Shown: piece by piece, positions 31,222 through 42,792 of the stretch
How the letters are laid out: each line of letters begins with the position of its first letter
Position numbering within the stretch: position 1 is the stretch's first letter
NCBI GenBank assembly: GCA_023014485.1
Contig: JAJOZX010001861.1
Coordinates: 193,501 to 257,500 of the forward strand
DNA from: Bathynomus jamesi
Lineage: Eukaryota; Arthropoda; Malacostraca; Isopoda; Cirolanidae
Direction of reading: 5' to 3'
Length of the DNA: 64,000 nucleotides
Translations under genes and position numbers: made by a program
Notes under the pieces: generated by a model
What the model was told of the DNA's origin: nothing
The model's input: the letters and a program-made list of their open reading frames with translations, nothing else
The model's database searches: none

Positions 31222-32620
31222 TTAAACGACGGTAATATTTTTAAAATGCCTATCTAAACGATTTTTAAACATATTAACGCTGGTAGAATTCACGACGGAC
31301 GCGGAAAGATTATTCCATTTATCAATTACTTTAATCGTAAAAAAGGTTTTAGCGATATTAGTAATGAAACGTCTGCCACGTAATTTAAATCCGTTATTAC
31401 GAGTATTGCTATTATCGAAAGTGAAGAGTTTGTCAAAATTTACGTTATCGATTTTATTAACGATTTTGAAAACTTCAATAACCTCCTCCCTTAATCTCCT
31501 AGTTTCGAGTGAATGCAAGTCTAACTCTTTAATTCTATTTTCGTAAGACTTGTTGCGCAGTGACAGAATTAGTTTCGTGGCTCGTCGCTGAACCCTTTCA
31601 ATATCCTCACGCAAATACGGGCACCAAATCTGAACGGCATATTCTAAGTGAAGCCTGACTAGGGACTTGTAAAGGGACAATATAATATTCTTCGATTTAA
31701 ATTCGAAATTACGCGCTATGAAGCCTAACATCCTATTAGCTTTTGCGCCAAAACTCCAGGCACTGCTTCCTATTTTTAAATCCTTAGATGCGCGTACGTC
31801 TAAATCTACTCCTCGTCAACGCTGGCTAACTGTCTATCGTCCATCGTGTACGTGGTGTACGTGTAATTATTGTTACGAGAACCTGTATGCAAAACTTCAC
31901 ATTTGTGTACGTTAAATTGCATCTGCCACTTATCCGTCCACTCCATAACCCTATTTACATCGTCTTGGAGCCTATTTCTATCGTCCACGTTAACAACTTT
32001 ACCGCCTATTTTAGTATCGTCCGCGAATTTTGGCACGTTATGGTCAAGTCTACATCTATGTCGTTAATGTAGATTATGAATAGCAATGGGCCTAACACTG
32101 AACCCTGAGGGACAACGCTATCTATATCCAACCACCCCTATTCCCTACCATTAACAACGACCCTGTTTCCTGGAACGAAGCCATTCCTCTAACCAGTTAG
32201 CTACCTGACCGCGTATACCGTGCGCTTTAACCTTCGCGATTAATCATCTATGCGGAACTGTATCGAACGCTTTTTTAAAGTCTAAATAAATAACGTCGGC
32301 CGTTGTATGCCTATCGTATTCGCGCATTATTTCATTATAAAACTCTAACAAATTAGTTAAACAAGATTTATGGCGTCGAAATCCATGCTGACTATTAATA
32401 AATCGCGACTTTCTAAGTGATCGACGATACGATCCCTAACTACGGATTACCGACAATTGACTAAGCTAATAGGCTTATAATTGCTAGCTACTGTGCAGTC
32501 GCCTTTTTTAAAAATGGGCGTAACGTTAGTTAATTTGAAGTCTTCAGGAATAATCCCCGCTTCCAATGACTTCTTACAAATTTTTGTTAATGGGCCTACT
32601 TTTTTCTTATGTAATTTGAT
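31222..32620 (-). pseudogene. CR1-like LINE, 3' half of the RT
   Basis: Right to left on the minus strand: IPEDFKLTNVTPIFKKGD, KPISL, degraded KAFD region, PKFADDTKIGGKVVN, WTDKWQMQFNVHKCEVLH, LYKSLVRLHLEYAVQIW, ERVQRRATKLILSLRNKSY and LETRRLREEVIEVFKI, ending FKNITVV near 31,222. FADD is present. Several frameshifts occur between 31,800 and 32,450. Identity to the 21.7-kb LINE is moderate, so this is another subfamily. It is truncated at about 32,620, before the endonuclease. Confidence 0.85.
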
Positions 32621-32849
32621 GCGTACGGTTTGAAAATGACCTTCATTTCCCTGGGAAATGTGCCGTTTTTTCAGAATTTTTTTCAGAAATGACCTAACCT
32701 AACCTAACGAAACTTAATGAAATAACTCAGGTTAAATGAATGCCCGATTGTTTTTGGATGACTTGCCATTAAATGTGACATGAGTATCTTCCTGAAAGAT
32801 AGTTGCTCAGCCACCTTTAGATGTTATTGTGCATGTTTGTGTTGAGTAT
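32621..32849. repeat. Junction sequence with short CCTAA tandem
   Basis: CCTAACCTAACCTAACGAAAC near 32,695 is a short run of the arthropod telomere-like pentamer. Similar runs occur at 48,443-48,490. It lies between two LINE pieces and has no gene. Confidence 0.6.
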
Positions 32850-33889
32850 TTTGTTTATGAGAGGGAAGCGTGGGATAGCATCAAATGCTTTACTAGTGTC
32901 TATTGTTGCTGATAGTGTACGTTGAGCTGGTCGTCTGGAGTTGATGCCATCCATGATGTGCTGCGTGAGGTTAGTGAGTAATGTCGTGGTTGAGTGGTGA
33001 CGTCTGAATCCATGTTGAGTAGGCGATAGTGGTATGCGTGGGTTGGTGATTTGTAAGATTAGTCTTAGTCTTTGTAAGATAAGTCTAGTCTTAGTAAAGT
33101 AATGGGTCTATAGGAAGCTGGTTATGTTAGATTTTTGTTTGGTTTGAGTAGTATAATAATTTTACCTTGTTTCCATATGTTAGGAATAATACAGTGTTGG
33201 TATGAATATATGCTGATATTTGTGAGAGCTAGTATTCCCTGTGGGCCCAAGTGTTTAAGGTGTATGTTAGATATGTTGTCTGGTCCAGTAGCCTTCGAAT
33301 TCTTAATGTTTTTGATGATCTTGGTGGTCTGGTCTGTATTGAACGGTGTAATGGTCGTGTCGAGTCTGTAGGTTTTCTTGTGTCTGGCTGTTTGTCTGTC
33401 TGCATGTTTCTGGTTGTTGTCTCTGTTTAAGTGACTTATCTTTGCGTTGTGATTAACTAGAATGTTAGCTTGTTGTGTATATGTTGTGATATTATTTTGG
33501 CTGCGACAGATAGCCGCGTGTGAGGTGTGAATGCCGCTATTAGAGTGGGTAATGCTGTTTATAGTCTTGTATAGCCTGAATGTATCTGTGGAGTGGTTTA
33601 GTGTTGTTATGAATTCCCTAAATGTTTCTGTTTGTTTTTCTTTAAGTTTGTCGTTTATTTCTGTGTTGAGCTGTTGTATCTGCTATTTTATGGCTTCTGT
33701 GTGTGGTGTTTGTGTGTTATGTTTGAGGTTGTTACGTTGCCTTATGAGGTGGGCTATTTCTCTAGTGTAATTTTGGTTGTATTTCCTAATGTTGCCCTTG
33801 GGTATGTATTTGTTTGCATTTTTGATGACCTGATTAAATGTCTTCAGTGTTGTATTGATGTTTATGATGGGTGTGCTGTTTAATGTGGT
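32850..33889 (-). pseudogene. RT fragment of a third LINE family
   Basis: The minus strand reads KNSKATGPDNIS and LKHLGPQG around 33,240-33,340, then PTQHGFRRHHSTTTLLTNLTQ, DGINSRRP and DTSKAFDAI near 32,870-33,040. These are RT motifs 1, 2a and A of a LINE unlike the CR1 and Jockey copies here. The upstream piece to 33,889 (KETNR-rich on the minus strand) is probably its domain before RT. It ends abruptly beside the RNase H end of the next LINE. Confidence 0.6.
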
Positions 33890-34752
33890 GAATTGTAATT
33901 TCTGTAAGTGTGCCTAAGGCTGTTGGGGCAGAGTGTAGAACGTGTTGTAATGATGATGGGCAGGTGGTCTGATGACAGTTGTTTTTCTGTTCTCCGGTGT
34001 GTATGTGTTGCTAGTGAGGGGGAACAGAAGGTGACCGTCTTGTGCTGGGATGCCGTTAAGGAGTGGAAGGTTTGTTGGATAGTGCGGACAAGTGGGTGAA
34101 GGGGAGTTAAATTTTTCAAGGGGAGCAGTGCGCTTTGGGAATCTAAGTAGATGACATAGGAGTTGGCAAAGTGGGTGTTTATAATGTTGAGGGCTTCCAG
34201 AATGGCGAAAAGTTCTGCTGAAAAGACAGAGGCCTCACGGGGAAGGGGAACGGCTCTAGAGAGCGGCTGGGTCACGATCACCGCTGAGGTAGTCGCACCA
34301 TCCTCTGATCGGGAACCATCCGTATAGATGGGGACAGCGTCCAGGTGTCGGGTTACGTGTTCCTGAAAGAGCGACCTGTATACTGTAGCGGTCGTAGTAG
34401 CTTTCGGCAGGGCACATAAGTCCCTGCAAAACTTGATAGGGGTGAGGAGCCAGGGAGGATGGATATGATACGAGATGGGGGTGACTAAAAGAGGAGGCTT
34501 GTTGGAAAGATCCAGAAAACAGCGGACCGCTCCCGTGAAGTGCCAGCTCTGACCCTGGGGCGGAGGTTCTAAAATCGCCGCTAACAAAAGTGACGAGGGC
34601 AGCCTCTGCGCGCGAAGGTAGGTCCGCATGAGGAGCAGACCCGGTCGGTGGGTGAGAGGGAGGTAGTTACATTCTGCTTGGAGGCTGGAAACTGGGGAGG
34701 ATCGGAAGACACCGGTGGAGAGGCGGAGGCCCCTGTTAAGTACCGGGTCCAA
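33890..34752 (-). pseudogene. Jockey-like LINE, RNase H end
   Basis: A long minus-strand frame reads LRLSTGVFRSSPVSSLQAEC (RT thumb), VPIYTDGSRSEDGATTSAV, REASVFSAELFAILEALN and SYVIYLDSQSALLPL, so the D, E, D residues of RNase H are all present. The HVGI block is degraded (FCSPSLATHTHRRTEKQL), and after it the sequence joins the other LINE. It belongs to the same family as the LINE at 13.2-17.5 kb. Confidence 0.8.
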
Positions 34753-34847
34753 GATTCGGAGGGAAGTGCTGGAGGCAGATCGTATACAACACTCTCATAG
34801 TCCAACTTTGACTGGACCACGGAGGTGTAAAGACGAAGGAGCGAGCG

Positions 34848-36265
34848 TCAGTCAGCGCCCCACGTGGTGTGGGAAAGGTGGTCTAGGAGAGCGAGGGGAC
34901 GCTGGAGCGTGTGTTTTAGGTACCTGAGGTGGGGAACCCCGTTGAGCCGTCGGTCGAAGGTCATGCTCAAAAACCTGGCGGTGGGCACCACTTCGAGGGG
35001 CTCGCCGTATAGCGTGACCGAGGGGGAGGGTATGGCTGTAGATCTTCTGCTGAAGACCATACTTTTGGTTTTAGAGGTGGATAGGCGGAAACCAACTGAT
35101 GTCGCCCACCTCTCCAACCGATGGATGGCGAGCTGACTTTGTCGTTGGACGACGAGCAGTTCCCGCCCCGTGAACCATATCGCAGGGTCGTCTGCATAGA
35201 TGGAGGAACGGACGGTGGGTGGAAGGGATTTTGCTACTGTATTCATTACCAGTGAAAAGCATATGACACTGAGGATGCTTCCCTGTGGGACCCCGTCCTC
35301 TTGCTCAAAGGTGTCAGAGAGGAATGAGCCCACCTGTACTTGAAAGGTCCGGGAGGAGAGGAAACCCCTGATGAAGGTCGGCAGGGCTCCGACGAAACCC
35401 AAATGTTGGCGCTCACTGAGGATTATACGTCGATGGGTGGTGTCGTAGGCCTTCTGGCGTTCTGTATATCTCGGCTGATGAGCAGGAGGGGGTCTGTAGT
35501 GGAGCGGAACTGTCTAAAGTCAGACTGGGTAGCCGGGAGGGAGTCAGTGTTTTCAAGGAGAAAGGAGAGTCGCGCGGCAATCATTTTCCCGAAGATTTTA
35601 CAGCCACAGCATGTTAATGCGATTGGTCTATAATTAGTGGGGTCAAGGGTTTTTTTGCCATGCTTGGAGATTGGTATTACGTGGGCCTCTTTCCACCGAG
35701 AGGGGAGAGTGCCCTCAATCCATATACAGTTGTAGAGATCTAGAAGGAACAGTTGCATAGTAGGATGGATGTGTTGGATCAAACAGTAGGGGATGCCATC
35801 CGGGCCAGGGAAAGGAGACCGTCTAGAGGCGAGTGCCGCCTGTAGCTCTCGCATGGTGAACAGCCGATTATAGGAGTTGTCGAGGGATGGTGAGCAGTTC
35901 TTGTTAGGAGCCAGCGAGTGGGAGCTGTCTGTGAAGGAGACGGCAGCGAAGGTACATGCTATAAGATTCGCCACTGACCTAGGTTCATAGAGAAGCCCGT
36001 CATTAGTTCGGAGGACCGGAGGTCGGGAGGGGGCGTGTCGTCTCTCCGACACTCCGTACCTTCTTCCAGATGATAGGCGATGGTGTGGAGGAGGTGATAC
36101 CACACAAAGGTACGCCAGGAAGCTCGGCGCGCTTTCTTCATCACACGGCGAGCAACGGCTCTGGCTCGCTGCATCTTCATGCGATGGGTAGGGGTTCGCG
36201 TACGATAAAATCGTCGGGTAGCCCTCTTCTTGGCACAAGTGGCCTCCGCGCACTCTGGATTCCAC
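34848..36265 (-). pseudogene. Jockey-like LINE, RT domain
   Basis: Blocks: SRRSPFPGPDGIPYCLIQ, NYRPIALTCCGCKIFGKMIA, TQSDFRQFRSTTDPLLLI (usual G is D), frameshift near 35,420, EQEDGVPQGSILSVICFS, SIYADDPAIWFTG and RLSTSKTKSMVFSRRST. The YADD catalytic box is intact. Only one or two frameshifts break the domain, so this copy is better preserved than the one at 13.8-15.6 kb. Confidence 0.85.
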
Positions 36266-37478
36266 CAGGGTACTTGTCGGGCTATGGGGTAGGCAGAAGA
36301 TCGTGGAATGATGATGCTTGCAGCTGCGACAACAGTCGCCTCAAAGTATGCAATGCATTCATCGGAGGATGGAAAGTGGGCCGTCGTACAACGTGTGGAA
36401 GTGTTGTCCCGGAAAAGTGTCCAGTTAGCTCTGGCCGTTATCCACTTCTCCGGTACCCGAACGGTCTGATAGTGCCGATTTAGTGTGAGGCAAACAGGGA
36501 AGTGGTCACTGCCGTGGTCATCCCGAAGGACTTGCCAGGTGAAGTCTAGGAGGCCGTCCGTCGAGATGAACGATAGATCTATACAGGACGGGGTGCATCT
36601 GGTGGCGTGGTAGTGTGTGGGAGAGCCGTCGTTGAGGCACTCGAAGGAGAGTTCAGCCATGAGGGTAATCAGGGTCGGAGCCACAAAAGTGGAGGTCGTA
36701 TCATCCCACGAGGGGTGGCGACTATTGAAATCGCCCAAGAGTAGGAAGGGTCTGGGGAGTTGTTGATCAACCTCAACCAGGTCATCGCGGGAAACTTGGG
36801 AGTGAGTGGGGAGTTAGATCGAGCAGACGGTGTATTGCTTGTCCAGGAAAATCCTGGCAGCAACCACCTGTAACGGGGATCTAATAGGGCGGTTGTGAAA
36901 GGGGACTGTACGGTGGACGAGGATGGCAGCCCCCTTTCGTGTGCAGGTAGGAGACGAAGATGTAGTGCTAGAATATCCGGTAGGGCAGGGCTCGGCCTAG
37001 TCCCCAGGATTAGCTCCTGGAGACAGACACATACCGGACGAGCAGAGGCAATCAGGGAATTTAGGCCTTCGTAATTTGCGAAGATTCCCCTACAGTTCCA
37101 GTGTAGGATCGTCGCTTTCGGAGGGTTCATTGTTGGACGAGGGAGAAGTGGAGAGGGTGAAGGTGCTAGGGAGTTAGACTGTGGATGGAGATCTATGTCC
37201 ATGATGGCGGGGGGTAAGTCTGGGGCCTGTCGGGTCACCTGCCGTTCACCAAGGAGGGAATCGGCTGACCTGCCAACCCCTTCGGGGACTGTGGGGTCGA
37301 GTCGACCGAACGGGACCGGAGACGTGGATCGCGGCAGCCCGGGGACCGTCGCGGGCTCAAAGGGTGAGGAGTCGCTAGACAGAGTTCAGTGGTCTTGCAA
37401 CGGGGGAGGGTTCCGTTATCGAAATTGGTACCTCCCTGTTTGTCTGTGGTTTCCCGGGACACCCGGGGTGACGAGAGG
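35959..37478 (-). pseudogene. Jockey-like LINE, endonuclease and 5' region
   Basis: The frame from about 37,130 reads ATILHWNCRGIFANYEGLNS, PVCVCLQELIL, then a shift, MGDFNSRHPSWDD, TRCTPSCIDLSFISTDGLLDF and DDHGSDHFPVCLTL. These are the AP endonuclease motifs including the SDH near the end. Upstream (37,239-37,478) is GC-rich and ends where the next element's target duplication starts. No ORF1 is recognisable, so the copy is 5'-truncated or cut by that insertion. Confidence 0.8.
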
Positions 37479-37487
37479 GGGTACCAG

Positions 37488-40400
37488 TAGGGTGTGTCGA
37501 ATTTTTCAACTTTCAAATTCCAAATATGAAGGGTGCTAAAAAGTTGCAGCATGACTTAGGAATTCTAAAGATATTTTTGTTAATTTAATATAATTTAGTT
37601 TTGCTTGGTAAGAAGCTACATAAAAATAGTGACTTTTTTTACTTTTTTGTGGAATTATATAATAATTATTATATTAATAATTATATATGCTGTATATATA
37701 ATGCACTGCTGTTTTTGCTTATTTCACAGGTTGAAACATATTCATCAGTGTGCTGAAGATTACTTGTCCGTCAGTGCTACCATCCTAACCAGTGGGAATT
37801 GACCTACAATGGCTTCTAAAAGGAGGACAAGACTGGGGACATTCACACATATGAGCAACCTAATTGGAACTGGTAGAAAGTTGTTGCCCTCTGAACTCCC
37901 AACTCTGCGAGACGTTCTGAAATATGGGCTACTGCTAAGAGAACAAAGTGGTGAGGATGTGAGAAACTACCCAGCAGCCAGTCTTGCAAAGAACATTTAC
38001 CCTAAAGTGCTTGAAAAGTGGGAACGAGTAAACAGTTCTTTTGTAGCCCCCGTTGTAAATTCACGAGTCACAATCTTAAACAAGATCCAAGAGAGCTGGG
38101 AGCAGGCCAAAAACATATCTCTTGGGAGAGGAAAGCTACATGTCAAAGAGGCTTTCATTGCAAAACTTGACAAGCTTTTTGACATCCTCAGTTGCAAGTG
38201 TAAAATTGTTCTCTGATCTGAATTTGGCTGCCTTGCAGATGCTGGTTGCAAAAACGAAACTCACATTAACTGTACATGCCCTAGGGAGATGAAGATCCCT
38301 GTGAAGGAACTTGCTTTCATTAAAGGTCAGAGAGACAAGTCTGGTTCTATTGGACCACATCAGATTGGCTTGCCAGATCAACCTGAGCACAACAGACAAG
38401 TCAAAAAGCAGAAGCGGCAAGAAGACGAAAGAAGAAGGCTTGCTGAATATAAGCAGACAAGTAAGCAGGATGTTTCAATGCCATCAAATGAAATAATTTT
38501 CTCTGATGATGAAAATGAAGAACAAATAGCTGATGCTCAAGATGGAAAGGATGGAAGTTATGAAGTGACATTAGAAATACCAAGCACCTCTTCAACTTCC
38601 AATAAAAAGCCAGAGTACAACACATTAGAAATACCTAATGTTGCTATGCATAGCATCAGATATGGTGTTGGCCTGCGTGCCACAGCTGCCATCACCACTG
38701 CTGCCTTTATGGATGCTGGCTTGATCACTGAAGAAGACAAGAGACTTGTAGTTGATCACAATAAAGTCAAGAGGGCCCAAGAAAAAGTTATGAGATCCCT
38801 GGATCAGGAATTTGATGATCTTTGTAAGAAGGGTGAAATTGACTGCATCTTCTTTGACGGCCGTCAAGATACAACTAAAATTATGCTGAAAGCAGACAAT
38901 TCAGATCGTCAGTTCCCGAGCATCATCAAAGAAGAGCATTATTCTGTGTGCAGTGAGCCAGGTGGAAGATATCTCTACCACTTCACTCCTGAGAAAGGCT
39001 CAACGAGAAAAAAACCTGCTGAAGTTATTGCTGATAATCTTGTAGATTTCATGAAGAAGAAGGGCAGTGATAAAAGCCTGCAGGCCATTGGAGGTGATTC
39101 TACAAATGTTAACACTGGCTGGGAGGGTGGTTCCATGCATTGGGTAGAGGTCAAGCTTTGCCGTAAGCTGATCTGGTTGGTTTGTGCCCTCCACACTAAC
39201 GAGTTACCCCTGCGACACTTGATCACAGCACTGGATGGGAAGACCTTGTCTAACAACAAGTGGACAGGTAACATTGGCAAGATGCTAGACACTGCAACCG
39301 AACTTGAAACTGATCCTTCATTCACCAAACTCTCAATTGGAGAGCCTCTTACTTCACTGAGTGACAATGTCGTAAAGGATCTCTCTACTGATCAAGCGTA
39401 CGGGTATAGGATCACACAGGCCATAAGGACAGGAGAACTTCCCACAGATCTGGCCCTTCTTGAAATTGGTCCAGTGAGCCATTCAAGGTGGTTGACAACA
39501 GCAAACAGGCTTTGTCGCATATGGGTTTCAAAACATGGCCTTAAAGGCAAAACCCTCAACAACTTAAGACTGATAATGGAATACATTGTTGGTGTGTACT
39601 ACCCCTGTTGGTTCAACATCAAAGTAAAACACTCTTGGGTGGAAGGCCCACGCCACATCTTGTTTCAGCTGCGGCTAGTTAGGCTGCAAAAGAAGGCTGT
39701 AGTGGATGCTGTTTTGCCAACCATCAGGCGCTCAGCATGGTATGCATTCAGCGAAATGATAATCCAGACACTCCTGTGCTCAGATGACAGTGAGGAGAGG
39801 AGAGCTGGTGTCCAAAAGATTGTTGACATGAGGGGTGGAGATGATGACACACTTGGAGAGCTTTCTGTACGTCCCAGGAAGACACCTTCCATCAACCCCA
39901 GTGCTTCTTCCGTGTTGGAGCTGACAGACTGGTCTGACGGGGTATTTGAACCTCCTTTGACATGTAAACTGACTACAGCGGAAGTAGAGAAGTTCTTTGA
40001 CAAGCCTAAGCAAGTTCCACAGTGGCCCTGTCATGCTCAGTCAATAGAGAGGTGTGTGAAACAAGTCACAGAGGCAGCAGGCAGGGTGTATACACATGAG
40101 AAACGTGAGGGCTATATCAGAGGCCAAAAAGCAAGTCGGCGGCTGATGTCCAAGAACGAATCAAAGCAAGACTTGATGAAACTTGTTATTTAAATATTTT
40201 TTTTTACTGATGTCATTACTTTCTAATGTTGTTTTATGATTACAAGGATATGTTTTATGATTACTAGGATATGTTTTATGCAGAGAAACTAAATTTTTAT
40301 AGCATTACATGACATTTTGAGAAGCTAAAATTAATAAATGTTGTTTTCCGAGAGCAATTTATGTGCTTTTTAATCAAACGTAGATTTACCAAGCTAAGTG

Positions 40401-40519
40401 TTGAGCAATCACAAAAATAATAGCAGATTTGAATTCTTCACATCCAAAAACATATTTTTAAAACCCCTCAGTGAAGGAATTGGCAAAAATTAATTTTCAC
40501 CTCCCAAATTGACACCCTA
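37488..40519 (+). mobile_element. Unclassified DNA transposon-like element, 9-bp duplication
   Basis: The left end TAGGGTGTGTCGAATTT and right end (inverse) TAGGGTGTCAATTT form short TIRs. GGGTACCAG stands directly outside both ends (37,479-37,487; 40,520-40,528). Between them lies a single gene with a possible 5' UTR intron (GTAAG at 37,608; CACAG at 37,725-37,729) and one long coding exon. TAGGG ends resemble hAT Ac-type termini, but hAT duplications are 8 bp. Confidence 0.7.
37809..40193 (+). pseudogene. Transposase-like protein of unknown family, about 794 codons with one in-frame TGA
   Basis: The ATG at 37,809 and the stop at 40,191-40,193 are in the same frame; only TGA at 38,214-38,216 (codon 136) interrupts. 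The N-terminus (MASKRRTRLGTF) is helical. Codons 130-156 are cysteine-rich (CKCKIVL, stop, SEFGC, AGCKNE, INCTC), suggesting a zinc site; in relatives I recall, the interrupted codon is a cysteine. An acidic low-complexity stretch follows. FFDGRQDTTK (D350), GGDSTNVNTG (D430), ALHTNELPLRH, HSRWLTTANR and WPCHAQSIERC (E747) are the most conserved-looking blocks. D-D spacing of 80 and D-E spacing of 317 resemble the RNase H fold with a large helical insertion of hAT transposases. That is inference; I know the family only as uncharacterised, repeated arthropod and cnidarian proteins. Apart from the TGA no frame break is seen. Confidence 0.8.
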
Positions 40520-40529
40520 GGGTACCAGT

Positions 40530-41301
40530 GAATGCAACGAGTCTTTTACTTATATTGAGGTTCTAAATGTAGTGGGGCTAGGCTGCTTTAAACCCTAGAT
40601 CCATGTCCCAAAGCTGGATCCTGTCTGCTTTGCAGATAGCTGGTGAGGGAAGCTATATTTATGGGACCTCTTTGCGAGAGACCCGTTGCCCACGTCGGGC
40701 TTGCATCATGAAAAAGAAAAACTATGGTATTTTTCATTTACCATTACTTATTCGGACTATAGTGGATTTAATTATCCCAGAAGAGTTCATTGTTCCATGC
40801 ACGGTCTGTGTGTATCATAAAAAACTCAGGGAACCATTCTGAGTTCATTCCCATCATGAAACGGACATGTTATGTGCCTTGAAAAGTGGACGCTCAATTC
40901 TGCCAGTTGAGGTTTAAGTTTTGGTTTTGGCTAAAAATATAATAGTTACTCCTTTTTCTTTGATTTATTCAATCCGACGTGAATGCAACGAGTCTTTTAC
41001 TTATATTGAGGTTCTAAATGTAGTGGGGCTAGGCTGCTTTAAACCCTAGATCCATGTCCCAAAGCTGGATCCTGTCTGCTTTGCAGATAGCTGGTGAGGG
41101 AAGCTATATTTATGGGACCTCTTTGCGAGAGACCCGTTGCCCACGTCGGGCTTGCATCATGAAAAAGAAAAACTATGGTATTTGTCATTTACCATTACTT
41201 ATTCGGACTATAGTGGATTTAATTATCCCAGAAGAGTTCACTGTTCCATGCACGGTCTGTGTGTTTCATAAAAAACTCAGGGAACCATTCTGAGTTCATT
41301 C

Positions 41302-41305
<4 letters not shown>
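40530..41305 (+). repeat. Tandem duplication of a 451-bp unit
   Basis: GTGAATGCAACGAGTCTTTT at 40,529 recurs at 40,980. The first unit runs to 40,979; the second is truncated at about 41,305 by (TA)n. Each carries an open frame of 79 codons (MSQSWILSALQIAGEG...) that differs at three residues between copies. I do not recognise the peptide. Confidence 0.9.
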
Positions 41306-41354
<49 letters not shown>

Positions 41355-41651
41355 ATATATACACGACTATATTACACTATTATAAAAATAGGAATATATT
41401 TACACGTAAAACAGGTATCATTGTATTAAAATAAGTATCGCAAGCGATTACTGAGGCGAAAACAAAGTAATCGCAGATTAGATACAAAATCTGAACATAA
41501 TCCCATGATTAGATCAAAGAGAAAATTTAATCCCACGTTTGCAATAGCGATACTCCTTTTCGAGTATAATCGGAATGAATTTTTTTTTTAATTCTGACCA
41601 AACATTTACAATTCAAAATGGATAGCGAAAGAATTCGATCTGAAATAATAC
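41306..41651. repeat. (TA)n and unassigned AT-rich sequence
   Basis: (TA)n covers about 41,305-41,361. The remainder has no recognised gene. CGAAAGAATTCGATCTGAAA at 41,626-41,645 is identical to a segment just after the SINE at 51,315. Confidence 0.6.
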
Positions 41652-42180
41652 ACACACATTTCTACATTACTGTACAGTCTTTACAGCCACACCTACACTT
41701 TTCCTCCTAAGTGTATATATTGTAATGTATATGGTTGTAAATTTGACTTGGTCCACAATCGATATGGACCGTGACTTATTTTTCGTGACAAGGTACTAGT
41801 ATTGATGGATACCGTAATGAAATTGACTGGATTCTTTGGATCTGATATATTTGCATGTCGGTTATAAATAGATATAGAGTGTAACATATTTGTGTATAGC
41901 AGTCTATTATGACTTGATCCTCTGGATCTAGAGATTCTATCTTTAGTTTTAAATCGATAATTAATTAGTTTTGCTAAATTGGTCGTTGCCAATGTACAAA
42001 TTGTACAGGAAGTTGTTACATAAATTTCTTATGTTCTTGTGGTTCGGAACCCACGTAAAATTGTAGGTCCCCTCCGCCACGACGGAGGACATACAGAATT
42101 ACGAAAACAGTTAGGTAGACCAGCCATGAGTGGATCCTAGGGTCTTTGTTGGTCTGAAACATTATAACATTATAACATAT
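41652..42180 (-). repeat. Unclassified repeat R, copy 2 (inverse, without MITE)
   Basis: It matches 20,467-21,460 in inverse orientation from CTGTACAGTCTTTACAGCC to GTTATAATGTTATAATG-type sequence. It lacks the 457-bp MITE of copy 1 and so marks that insertion site. It differs from copy 1 by scattered substitutions and short indels. Confidence 0.85.
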
Positions 42181-42181
42181 A

Positions 42182-42750
42182 CAGGGTGTCCGAGAATTAT
42201 CTGTACAAGTTTTGGATGTTATTAAAAGTCAACCATGAAGTGTAGAAATTCCAGTGTTGTCCCATTTTACAGAGAATCTCATTAAGTTTTTTCTGATACC
42301 AAGTTTTGACAAGTTTTTTAGAAATTCCAGTGTGTCCGAAAATTATCTGTACAATTTCATCTTTTAATAAAATTCTTGATAACACACGTATAATTCTTAT
42401 ACAAGATTATTTAGAATCTGTATTTTCAAAAGTTTCTTTTATTAAAGTAACGTTGTTACAAACATTAGATATGTGCACCATCAGTGATTCGCAAAACATC
42501 CAATCGATAATCCAAATGTTGCCATGTACGCTGCAGCATATCCACATCAATTCGCTCAATAGCAGCTGTGATTCTTGCTTTTAAATCATCAATGTCTGTC
42601 ACCCGCGTACAAAAAAGAAAAAACTTGTCAAAACTTATCAGAAAAAACTTAATGAGTTTTTCTGTAAAATGGGACAACACTGGAATTTCTACACTTCATG
42701 GTTGACTTTTAATAACAGCCAAAAATTGTACAGATAATTCTCGGACACCC
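42182..42750. mobile_element. Mariner-like element, internally deleted
   Basis: The ends are CAGGGTGTCCGAGAATTATC and its inverse. Long inverted arms share CAACCATGAAGTGTAGAAAT and TTTACAGA-AATCTCATTAAG. A second internal copy of the end (GTGTCCGAAAATTATCTGTAC) is at 42,331. Minus-strand 42,465-42,600 encodes TDIDDLKARITAAIERIDVD and LQRTWQHLDYRLDVLRITDG, a transposase C-terminal tail. The DDE core is deleted. Confidence 0.8.
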
Positions 42751-42756
42751 GGTACT

Positions 42757-42792
<36 letters not shown>

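Noticed and set aside
32690..32712. Telomere end (CCTAA)n
   Set aside because: Only three to four units between LINE fragments.
38214..38216. Selenocysteine reading of the TGA
   Set aside because: Kept only as a remote option: no selenoprotein context or SECIS-like structure seen, and one-base Cys to stop mutation is simpler.
38401..40034. Minus-strand frames inside the unclassified transposase
   Set aside because: Shadows of the 794-codon plus-strand gene.
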